A stretch of DNA of 19,195 nucleotides from Dehalococcoidales bacterium. Lineage in GTDB: Bacteria > Chloroflexota > Dehalococcoidia > Dehalococcoidales > RBG-16-60-22. The DNA lies in NCBI GenBank assembly GCA_030603605.1, contig JAUVXN010000014.1, positions 1 through 19,195 on the forward strand. Direction: 5' to 3'. This document shows positions 13,235-19,195 of the stretch, one piece after another (position 1 is the stretch's first letter; each line of letters begins with the position of its first letter). The translations under genes and the position numbers were made by a program. The notes below the pieces were generated by a model. The model did not search any database. It had not been told where the DNA came from and was given only the letters and a program-made list of their open reading frames with translations.

Positions 13235-14515
13235 TTAGTGAATATCTTTACCTTTGGCTGCCTGATAGGCCTCATCAAGCAACTCGATAATTTCAGTCAC
13301 GCGCACGGGTAATTTCTTTTCACGCACTCCGTAAGAAAGCTGCATGACACAGGCGGGGCAACTTGATACCAGTATGTCAGCACCTGTTTTCTCTACATTG
13401 CCCATCTTCCGCTCACGCACCTTCTTGGACAAATCGTAATGGGTAAAGGCATAGCTACCGGCGGCGCCACAACACATATCCGATTCAGGCAGTTCAACAA
13501 AGTCCACCCCCGGAATACTCTGCAATATGGTGCGTGGTTGCGCCTTTATTTTCTGGTAGCGACCTAAATGGCATGGGTCATGCCAGGTGATTTTCTTTTT
13601 GATGGTGCCCATCTCAGTGTCAAGTCCGATATCAATCAGGAACTCGCTGATGTCCTTCACCTTAGCCGAAAATTGCTTCGCCTTATCTGTCCACTCAGGT
13701 TCACCAGCCATGAGTTTAGTATAATCCTTTAAGAAAGAGCTGCAGCTGGCACATGGAGTGACAATTGCGTCCACTTTCAAGTTACCAGCAATGTCAATGT
13801 TGGTGCGGGCCAGGTTTCGTGCTGAAGGCATGTCGCCATACCCGGTGGCGGGTAATCCGCAGCAGACAAATCTGGGTACAATAACATCGACTTGGTGCTT
13901 ATTCAAGACGCGTATGGTAGCTGCTGCTACCTCAGGGGCAAAGTTAGGGGCGTGGCACCCGGCAAAGTAAGCTACCTTATACTTGGGATTTTCAATGCTT
14001 TTGGCGAGGCGGATGATTTCATCTAGGCCGCCACTGGGAGGCACTCTGGGCACAACAGCTTCAGCCTTGCCGGCATCCCCCATTATTTTCACCAGACCGG
14101 TTTTTCTCCCCAGTGTGCGCAAGCCAACTACATCAGCCAATCTGAGGAACTTGGACGCCGTGTGCACCAGGGACGGGTTTGCCAATAGCTTTTGGAAGAG
14201 CAGCTTTTGCAGCCAAGGCTGTCCCTGCCGCTTGAGTAGCTCCTCCCTAGTATTAAAGATAATGTCGGCAGTGACCACCCCACCGGGGCAGTCATCAAGA
14301 CAAGCGTTGCAGGTCAGGCAGTTGAACACGGAGTCTTTAATCTCACCAATCTCCAGCTGGTCGTCAAGCAGGGCACCACTAATCAGGGCAATGCGCCCCC
14401 TGGCTGCCGTCCATTCTATGCCGGTAACCTTATAGATAGGACAATGGGCTAGGCAAAACCCACATTTGTTGCACCGCTGTAAAGATTCCGCTAGTTCTTT
14501 TGCTACTGTTGCCAT
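13235..14515 (-). CDS. glcF: GlcF-type (Fe-S)-binding oxidoreductase subunit
   Basis: This is a 426-residue electron-transfer subunit of the glycolate oxidase/D-lactate dehydrogenase type. The N-terminal ferredoxin domain has CNKCGFCLAHC (C15, C18, C21, C25) and CLTCNACLDDC (C66, C69, C72, C76) for two [4Fe-4S] clusters. Two CCG domains follow: C187, C218/C219 and C255/C258; then C315, C348/C349 and C386/C389, as in GlcF and HdrD-type proteins. It would pass electrons from the flavoprotein to a quinone or another carrier at the membrane; no transmembrane helix is evident. The ATG is 2 nt after the flavoprotein stop, with GGAGGT inside the last codons of that gene, so the two are coupled. The substrate is set by the flavoprotein. 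Confidence 0.93.
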   Translation of the reverse strand: MATVAKELAESLQRCNKCGFCLAHCPIYKVTGIEWTAARGRIALISGALLDDQLEIGEIKDSVFNCLTCNACLDDCPGGVVTADIIFNTREELLKRQGQPWLQKLLFQKLLANPSLVHTASKFLRLADVVGLRTLGRKTGLVKIMGDAGKAEAVVPRVPPSGGLDEIIRLAKSIENPKYKVAYFAGCHAPNFAPEVAAATIRVLNKHQVDVIVPRFVCCGLPATGYGDMPSARNLARTNIDIAGNLKVDAIVTPCASCSSFLKDYTKLMAGEPEWTDKAKQFSAKVKDISEFLIDIGLDTEMGTIKKKITWHDPCHLGRYQKIKAQPRTILQSIPGVDFVELPESDMCCGAAGSYAFTHYDLSKKVRERKMGNVEKTGADILVSSCPACVMQLSYGVREKKLPVRVTEIIELLDEAYQAAKGKDIH

Positions 14516-14517
14516 CT

Positions 14518-17283
14518 CTAATATTCACCTCCTACCACTCTGCCTGGATTAAGAATGTTGGCGGGGTCGAGTTTTGTTTTTAAACGTCTCATCAAGGTGT
14601 AATCGCTTCGCTGAGGCAAGCCGTCAGTACTTTTTCTGACCGAAAGCGGAGCGGCTTCAACAATGAAGAAGCCTGCCATACCTTCCGCGGCTTGCTTCAA
14701 ATCACCTATGATACGGGCTACATCAGTGTTTCCGTCAGCAACATAGGAATAGAGGATGCCACTACCACCATGTGCCGTAATGCCTATTGCCACGCTGTGT
14801 CTGTCACCGACTTCCTTTACTGCTTTAAACATATCCCCTAATTTGCCAATGGGCACCGAAGCCTTCCCTTGAATAGTTGATGGCTCGGCAGACAGAATTG
14901 ACTGATGTACCCCACGGTAAGCATTCCAAGCCTTGGTCTCCTCTTTACTCTCAAGGGTAGCAACCTGGTGTGCCTTGTTCGCCTCAGCTATAATGCTGAT
15001 TTCTTTCAAATGCCGGGCAACTGCCTCGTTGTCGCCTTCAATGCCGAGCATCAGCAGCACCTCGCCTTCCTCAAGGCGCGAGCCGTATTCCAAGTTGCGA
15101 CCAGCTACCGAGTCTATCAGCTCGATTGAAGCAGGGGTTAAGACTGAGTTCAGGAGCTGGTTTACTGAGCGGAAGGCATCTTCAGAGTTAGCGAAGGTTA
15201 ACCACATACTTTTAGTAGCCTCGGGCAGAGGGAACAGGCGTAGAACCGCTTCAGTAATAATCCCCAGGGTACCCCACGAACTGATGAACATCTTGGGCAG
15301 GTCAAGCCCGGCCACATTTTTCATTGTTTTCCCACCGGCATGAATGATGTCTCCGGTGGGAGTGACTACAGTTAAACCCAAAACGACATCACGGGCAGTC
15401 CCATACATAAACCGCAACGGTCCGCTGGCATTGGCCGACAGTTCCCCGCCAATAGTTGATGTCTCCCTATAGAGCGGGTCAAGAGGGAAGAAGAGTTTGT
15501 GTTCGGCTACCTGCTTTTGAAGTTCACTGTTGACCATGCCCGCTCCTACCTTAATGGAGAGATTACCGATGTCAAAGTCTACGATTTGATTCATATTCTT
15601 CAGGCAGAGAACCACGTCAGCCGACGAGAGGTAGGGACCAACCGGCTGTTTTGAGCCGCTCCCCCAGGGAATTACGGAAGTCCCAGACTCATTGGCTGCC
15701 TTAATAATTTGTGATACCTGCTCGGTGGAAGAAGCAAAGACAACAGCCCCAGGCACAAACCCGTCTACCTCGTAGGGCGCTGTCTTCTGGCTATCCGTTA
15801 TCACATTCTCAGTGCCAACTATTTCAGCAAGTCTTTGATAGAGGGCTTCCCGTTCCTGTGGGGCAGCCTTCTCCGCTACCGGGATACTCTCCTTCAAAGC
15901 TTCTTCTGTTTCGGGGGGAAGCAGCTTCCCCGGGTTTAAGATGTTATCCGGGTCAAAGACCTGCTTCACCTGTCGCATGGTGGCTAAGTCAGCTGGACTA
16001 AACATACGGTACATAGCATCCAGCTTTTGTAAGCCGATTCCATGCTCACCGGTGATGGTGCCACCCAGAGCAATGCAAGTATCAAGGATTTCCTCCCCGG
16101 CTTTTTTCGCCGCCGCACTTTCTTCTGGGTTGGTATTATCATACAAGATTAAAGGATGGAGGTTACCATCACCAGCATGATATACATTGGCAATTAGTAG
16201 GTGATACTTTTCTGAAATCTCTTTTACCTTGCGCATTGCTGGCACCAATTTATTTCGGGGCACTGTGCCATCGTTTACTAAATAAGGCGGACATATCCTA
16301 GCTACCGAACCGAAAGCCCCCTTGCGACCTTTCCAGATGGTATCCGTTTCAGCAGCCGTTTTGGGCAGGCGCAGCTCACGCACCTTGTTTCTCTGGCATA
16401 TCTCTGATATCTCCTTGACCTGTCTATCCAGACTATCGGCTAATCCGGCAACTTGAATGAGAAGCACTGCTTCAGCATCGGTTGGATAGCCGGCATGTAT
16501 GCTTTCTTCAATAGCCCCGCACATTGTCTTATCCATTACCTCCAGAGCGGTAGGAAGAATGCCGGCGCCTATAATATCGGAAACAGCTTGATTCGCGTCT
16601 TCCATAGTCACAAAGATAGCCAGCATTGACTGGGTAGCCTCAGACTTGGGGAGGATATGCAACACCAACTTGGTGGCAATACCCAGCGTTCCCTCTGAGC
16701 CGACGAGCAAGGCTCTCAAATCGTAACCGGGGATATCCTCAATACTCCCGCCAACGTCAACCACATCTCCGTTGGGTAAGACGACCTCCATCCCACAGAC
16801 ATACTTTGAAGTTACCCCATAGCGCAAGCAAAGCGGACCGCCGGCATTCTCACCGATGTTCCCGCCCATGGTGCAACTCTTCTGGCTGGCGGGGTCGGGG
16901 GGATAGATGAAGCCCAATGGTGCCAAAGCATCCTGCAGGTCCAGATTGACCACCCCTGGCCCAACTACCGCCCTTCGGTTTGCCGTGTCCATACCAAGTA
17001 TGCTGTTCATCCGGCTTAGCTCGAGGATGAGTCCGCCCCGGATAGGTACTGTACCACCGGATATACCGGTGCCGGCACCGCGGGGCACTATCGGTATTTG
17101 TTCTCGATGTGCCGCCTTCATTACCGCCGAGACTTCAGCAGTACTGCTGGGAAAAACAATGGCCTCCGGCATCTCTTGCTGTTGGGTCGCATCATAAGAG
17201 TATGCCAGGAGGTCTTTCTTGGAGAATAAGATGTCCTCACGCCCGACTATCTTAGCCAGCTCCTTGATAAAGCTTTCTTCCAT
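14518..17283 (-). CDS. Fused GlcD-GlcE-like FAD-linked oxidase (2-hydroxyacid dehydrogenase)
   Basis: This 921-residue protein is about twice the usual GlcD length (~460-500) and contains two FAD_binding_4/FAD-oxidase_C units in tandem. Unit 1 (1-455) has the FAD loop GAGTGISGG (69-77), the metal/substrate motif HAGDGNLH (369-376), GEHGIG (412-417) and the closing NILNPGK (447-453). A linker (about 455-478) leads to unit 2 (479-921), with WGSGSKQPVG (540-549) and the closing NILNPGR (909-915). In unit 2 the HAGDGNLH motif has decayed to HGGSGILY (838-845) and GEHGIG is gone, so unit 2 looks like GlcE, a non-catalytic or FAD-only partner. With GlcF it would form a GlcDEF-like complex oxidising glycolate, D-lactate or a related acid. 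The start ATG has GGAGGGAGAGG upstream. Confidence 0.92.
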   Translation of the reverse strand: MEESFIKELAKIVGREDILFSKKDLLAYSYDATQQQEMPEAIVFPSSTAEVSAVMKAAHREQIPIVPRGAGTGISGGTVPIRGGLILELSRMNSILGMDTANRRAVVGPGVVNLDLQDALAPLGFIYPPDPASQKSCTMGGNIGENAGGPLCLRYGVTSKYVCGMEVVLPNGDVVDVGGSIEDIPGYDLRALLVGSEGTLGIATKLVLHILPKSEATQSMLAIFVTMEDANQAVSDIIGAGILPTALEVMDKTMCGAIEESIHAGYPTDAEAVLLIQVAGLADSLDRQVKEISEICQRNKVRELRLPKTAAETDTIWKGRKGAFGSVARICPPYLVNDGTVPRNKLVPAMRKVKEISEKYHLLIANVYHAGDGNLHPLILYDNTNPEESAAAKKAGEEILDTCIALGGTITGEHGIGLQKLDAMYRMFSPADLATMRQVKQVFDPDNILNPGKLLPPETEEALKESIPVAEKAAPQEREALYQRLAEIVGTENVITDSQKTAPYEVDGFVPGAVVFASSTEQVSQIIKAANESGTSVIPWGSGSKQPVGPYLSSADVVLCLKNMNQIVDFDIGNLSIKVGAGMVNSELQKQVAEHKLFFPLDPLYRETSTIGGELSANASGPLRFMYGTARDVVLGLTVVTPTGDIIHAGGKTMKNVAGLDLPKMFISSWGTLGIITEAVLRLFPLPEATKSMWLTFANSEDAFRSVNQLLNSVLTPASIELIDSVAGRNLEYGSRLEEGEVLLMLGIEGDNEAVARHLKEISIIAEANKAHQVATLESKEETKAWNAYRGVHQSILSAEPSTIQGKASVPIGKLGDMFKAVKEVGDRHSVAIGITAHGGSGILYSYVADGNTDVARIIGDLKQAAEGMAGFFIVEAAPLSVRKSTDGLPQRSDYTLMRRLKTKLDPANILNPGRVVGGEY

Positions 17284-17362
17284 CTAACCTCTCCCTCCTC
17301 ATTTACAGGTTTCCAAGTTCACTGGTGGGGAATAGCTAGTTATTATTAAAGTTCACACAAAT

Positions 17363-17383
17363 GGGGGCTTACCACTAGCCCCC
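17363..17383 (-). terminator. GC-rich hairpin in the glcDE leader, possible attenuator
   Basis: GGGGGCT (17363-17369) and AGCCCCC (17377-17383) form a 7-bp stem with a 7-nt loop. On the minus strand it is followed by ATTTGTGTG, a weak U-rich run, so it could terminate or pause transcription in the roughly 200-nt leader of the fused flavoprotein gene. The U-tract is poor; classification as a terminator is tentative. Confidence 0.35.
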
Positions 17384-17424
17384 CACGCCTAATCCGCGCC
17401 TCTCTAAGGATACGCTTAGTATTA

Positions 17425-17480
17425 GCGATAAATACTTCAGGACTTACCCTGACCCAACATGACATCAACTTATTTATCGC
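17425..17480 (-). promoter_or_regulatory. Structured 5' leader element of the glcDE-glcF operon
   Basis: Perfect 10-bp inverted arms GCGATAAATA (17425-17434) and TATTTATCGC (17471-17480) enclose 36 nt that contain a second hairpin, TCAGG (17437-17441) with CCTGA (17448-17452). The predicted transcription start (~17483) places the first arm at the very 5' end of the mRNA. A further short stem (CTAAG/CTTAG, 17403-17418) and the GC hairpin at 17363-17383 follow before the gene. The arrangement resembles a riboswitch or protein-binding leader, but I recognise no known class. It could alternatively be a DNA element read by a regulator. Confidence 0.45.
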
Positions 17481-17489
17481 CTTTATTTA

Positions 17490-17518
17490 ATTATAGCATA
17501 GGGTTAACACCGCATCAA
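17490..17518 (-). promoter_or_regulatory. Promoter of the glcDE-glcF-glycerate kinase operon
   Basis: On the minus strand TTGATG (17513-17518) and a perfect TATAAT (17490-17495) are separated by the optimal 17 nt. The predicted start is near 17483, leaving a leader of about 200 nt. It lies 40-70 bp downstream of the larA stop, so the flavoprotein operon can be expressed independently of lutB-larA. Confidence 0.65.
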
Positions 17519-17559
17519 GAAGGATTCAGGCAGTTAGCCCACCGGGGTTGCCACTCACT

Positions 17560-18825
17560 TTAACCATCCAGCACGGGGACAACCAGCGGTCCTTCCGGAA
17601 TTACCGCAATTTCGGCATCATTTCCAATAATTTTAAACGCTTTTTGCAAACCCTGCTCTATCGTACGGATTGGCGTTATCATCATAGCTTCGATTATGCT
17701 ATCTTCCAGCTCTGAGACCAGGTAAAAGTCATTCCTCAGTTGGTCGCGGGCAAGAATTTGATTTTGCCACTGAACACCTATCGGCTCTTCACGCCTTATC
17801 TTCTGCAGTACTTCCTTGGGAGAGCTAACCGAGGCATGCAACTCTACAAATTCCTCGGGCCCCTTGCCGTCACCGCAGGCTGAGGCTATTATTACGATTC
17901 CTCCGTCACGGGTTATCCTAGCGGCAGTGTTCATACCTTTGCAGGACTGATATAAATCCAGGTCTAATGGGGCGCCGCTATTGGTAGTAATCACAATGTC
18001 CACCTTGTGGGGGGCTTTGACTGTAGCAATATCGCTCTCTATTTCACACCCTATCTCGTGAGCCTTCAAGGGGTCTCCGGTGACTATGTGGGTAATTTCT
18101 CTATCTTTGTTTAGAATCACGTTAACTATGAAATTGAGTTTAGCCATTATTGCCTGTTCTACCAAATCCTCATGCACGATATTCCCCTGGATAATCCCGG
18201 ATACGGAACAGGGATGGTCTAACATCTTATAGCTGTGGTTTTTGTAAGCCGACCTGACACTGAACACGCCGGGAGCTATACTTTTCCTGCCACCGGAGAA
18301 ACCGGCAAACCAGTGAGGCTCGATAAAACCGGTACTTAAGCGGAAGTCTGCCTCCACCACCCTGGTATTTATGTCCACAGGGGTACCTCTGGATGTCGTG
18401 CCAATGTAGACACACTGGTCAACGTCATGATTGATAACGTCGTAGTTTTCAACTATATCTCTACCCAGCTTTTTGACCAATTCCTGCTTATCTAAAGGAG
18501 GGTGCAAGCCAACGGCAACCATTATGGTTATATTTTCCCGGGGTATTTTTGCTTCTAACTCAGCCAAAATCGGGGGAAGTAGCCTGTCATCGGGACAGGG
18601 TCGGGTATTATCCGTAGCCATGACCACTACTTTATCATTCTTATTGAGGCAATCGCGGAGGGGGGGACATCCAATCGGGGCTCTCAGGCTATTGGTTATA
18701 GCCTCTCTCTCATTCTCCAGACCTTTTATATATTTTGTGTTCAGAACGTAGGATAAGTTTTTAGTCGGTATCTTAGCTTTTAAGAAAGAGTCCCCGTAAG
18801 GAAGTTCAACTTCGGTGTATGTCAT
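17560..18825 (-). CDS. larA: LarA-type nickel-pincer racemase/epimerase (lactate racemase family)
   Basis: This 421-residue protein matches the LarA family (DUF2088), whose members use a nickel-pincer nucleotide to racemise or epimerise 2-hydroxyacids. Residues equivalent to those of Lactiplantibacillus plantarum LarA are all present: D72 and R75 in TDNTRP, H108 in VGLHP, H171 and K181 in the EPHWFAGFSGGRKS block, the nickel-binding H197, and Q293/K296 in the QSCKG segment. The first three keep the reference numbering, which argues for a full-length protein and a correct ATG. Substrates in the family range from lactate to malate, phenyllactate and sugar acids, so lactate is an inference from neighbours. 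It follows lutB by 19 nt. The cofactor genes larB, larC and larE are not in this window. Confidence 0.9.
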   Translation of the reverse strand: MTYTEVELPYGDSFLKAKIPTKNLSYVLNTKYIKGLENEREAITNSLRAPIGCPPLRDCLNKNDKVVVMATDNTRPCPDDRLLPPILAELEAKIPRENITIMVAVGLHPPLDKQELVKKLGRDIVENYDVINHDVDQCVYIGTTSRGTPVDINTRVVEADFRLSTGFIEPHWFAGFSGGRKSIAPGVFSVRSAYKNHSYKMLDHPCSVSGIIQGNIVHEDLVEQAIMAKLNFIVNVILNKDREITHIVTGDPLKAHEIGCEIESDIATVKAPHKVDIVITTNSGAPLDLDLYQSCKGMNTAARITRDGGIVIIASACGDGKGPEEFVELHASVSSPKEVLQKIRREEPIGVQWQNQILARDQLRNDFYLVSELEDSIIEAMMITPIRTIEQGLQKAFKIIGNDAEIAVIPEGPLVVPVLDG

Positions 18826-18844
18826 AATATAGCACGCTCTGGAT

Positions 18845-19195
18845 TTATCTTTTAGCCATATTCACAATTTGGTGTCTTAGTTCCGGCATAAGCTTGGATA
18901 AGTCTATTGATTGGGGGCACACTTCAGTGCAACGCCCGCATCTAAGACAGGTATAAGCAATAGGCGCCGCCATGTCAAAGCCACCACTCATATAGGCAGT
19001 TAAAATAGCGCCCAGACCACCAAAGTATCCGTGCCCGCCATAATATCCGGCAGCCAGTTCAAAAACGGGACATTCAAAGAGACAGGCTCCACACTTTATA
19101 CAGCGCAATGCCTCCTTTAGAATAGGGTCCTTGGCAAGTGTGCTTCGCCCATTGTCCAGAAAGACCACATGAAGCTCTAACGGACCGCTGGAACC
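18845..19195 (-). CDS. lutB: LutB-type (LUD domain, Fe-S) lactate utilization protein, C-terminal part
   Basis: The frame is open to the right edge of the window, so this is the C-terminal 116 residues of a larger protein, and the GTG at 19168 is not the start. Visible are the end of the LUD domain (GPLELHVVFLDNGRS) and a ferredoxin-type module with CIKCGACLFEC and CLRCGRCTEVC, each giving one [4Fe-4S] cluster. This is the LutB/LldF architecture, part of the LutABC L-lactate oxidation complex that passes electrons to the membrane pool. LutB normally extends beyond the second ferredoxin motif; here the protein stops about 23 residues after it, so it lacks the usual longer C-terminal tail. It is cotranscribed with larA. 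LutA and LutC would have to lie beyond the window. Confidence 0.85.
   Translation of the reverse strand, partial: GSSGPLELHVVFLDNGRSTLAKDPILKEALRCIKCGACLFECPVFELAAGYYGGHGYFGGLGAILTAYMSGGFDMAAPIAYTCLRCGRCTEVCPQSIDLSKLMPELRHQIVNMAKR

Noticed and set aside
13983..14435. 150-codon plus-strand frame opposite the GlcF-type gene
   Set aside because: The opposite strand encodes all expected Fe-S cysteines; this frame is serine/arginine/proline rich as expected of a reverse-complement shadow.
17363..17483. Assignment of the glcDE leader to a known riboswitch class
   Set aside because: No diagnostic conserved core of the glycine, THF, c-di-GMP or SAM classes could be recognised; it is left as an unclassified structured leader.
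19166..19168. GTG at 19168 as the start of a 107-residue ferredoxin-like protein
   Set aside because: The frame continues to the edge with LUD-domain-like residues (GPLELHV), so this is the tail of a larger LutB-type protein.

Overview
The window reads as a chromosomal stretch of an anaerobic, strictly bacterial heterotroph. It carries bacterial type II fatty-acid genes, ribosomal protein L32 and the MEP-pathway enzyme IspH, together with an electron-transfer flavoprotein that carries its own ferredoxin domain and a large set of Fe-S and flavin oxidoreductases for organic acids. Base composition looks near 50% GC, several starts are TTG, and the gene mix is reminiscent of Chloroflexota/Dehalococcoidia from sediments. 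That placement is an inference from general impression, not a search result.

Layout. 1-2214 (+): the 3' part of an adenine deaminase gene followed by a phosphoribosyltransferase, a likely purine-salvage pair. 2232-4867 (-): an operon read DUF177/YceD -> rpmF -> fabD -> fabG, with its own promoter at about 4898-4927. 5047-8789 (-): acyl-CoA dehydrogenase -> etfB -> etfA (ferredoxin-fused) -> a small methyltransferase, with a promoter at 8938-8968. 9198-9428 (+): a stand-alone RAM (Lrp/AsnC effector) domain protein behind a near-consensus promoter. 9430-10916 (-): plsC -> ispH, overlapping by 4 bp. 11137-11866 (+): an AT-rich Phd-like antitoxin/RelE-ParE-like toxin pair behind a duplicated consensus promoter and a perfect palindromic operator. 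12006-17283 (-): a fused GlcD-GlcE-type flavoprotein -> GlcF-type Fe-S protein -> glycerate 2-kinase, with a roughly 200-nt structured leader. 17560-19195 (-): the 3' end of a LutB-type protein -> LarA-type racemase, running off the right edge.

How the parts fit. The right third looks like a 2-hydroxyacid (lactate/glycolate/glycerate) oxidation locus. LutB-type and GlcDEF-type dehydrogenases would take opposite lactate enantiomers, LarA would interconvert them, and glycerate kinase would bring glycerate into glycolysis. The centre is a beta-oxidation/acyl-CoA reduction module whose ferredoxin-fused Etf suggests electron bifurcation or confurcation.

Non-coding structure. Three copies of a nested-hairpin interspersed repeat lie between genes at about 2987-3111, 4941-5042 and 8996-9082; the first and third are in opposite orientations. 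Separately, the glcDE leader starts almost exactly at a 10-bp inverted repeat enclosing another hairpin. No rRNA, tRNA, CRISPR array, transposase or phage gene was seen. The most noteworthy observations are the hairpin repeat family, the GlcD-GlcE fusion with its structured leader, and the ferredoxin-EtfA module.
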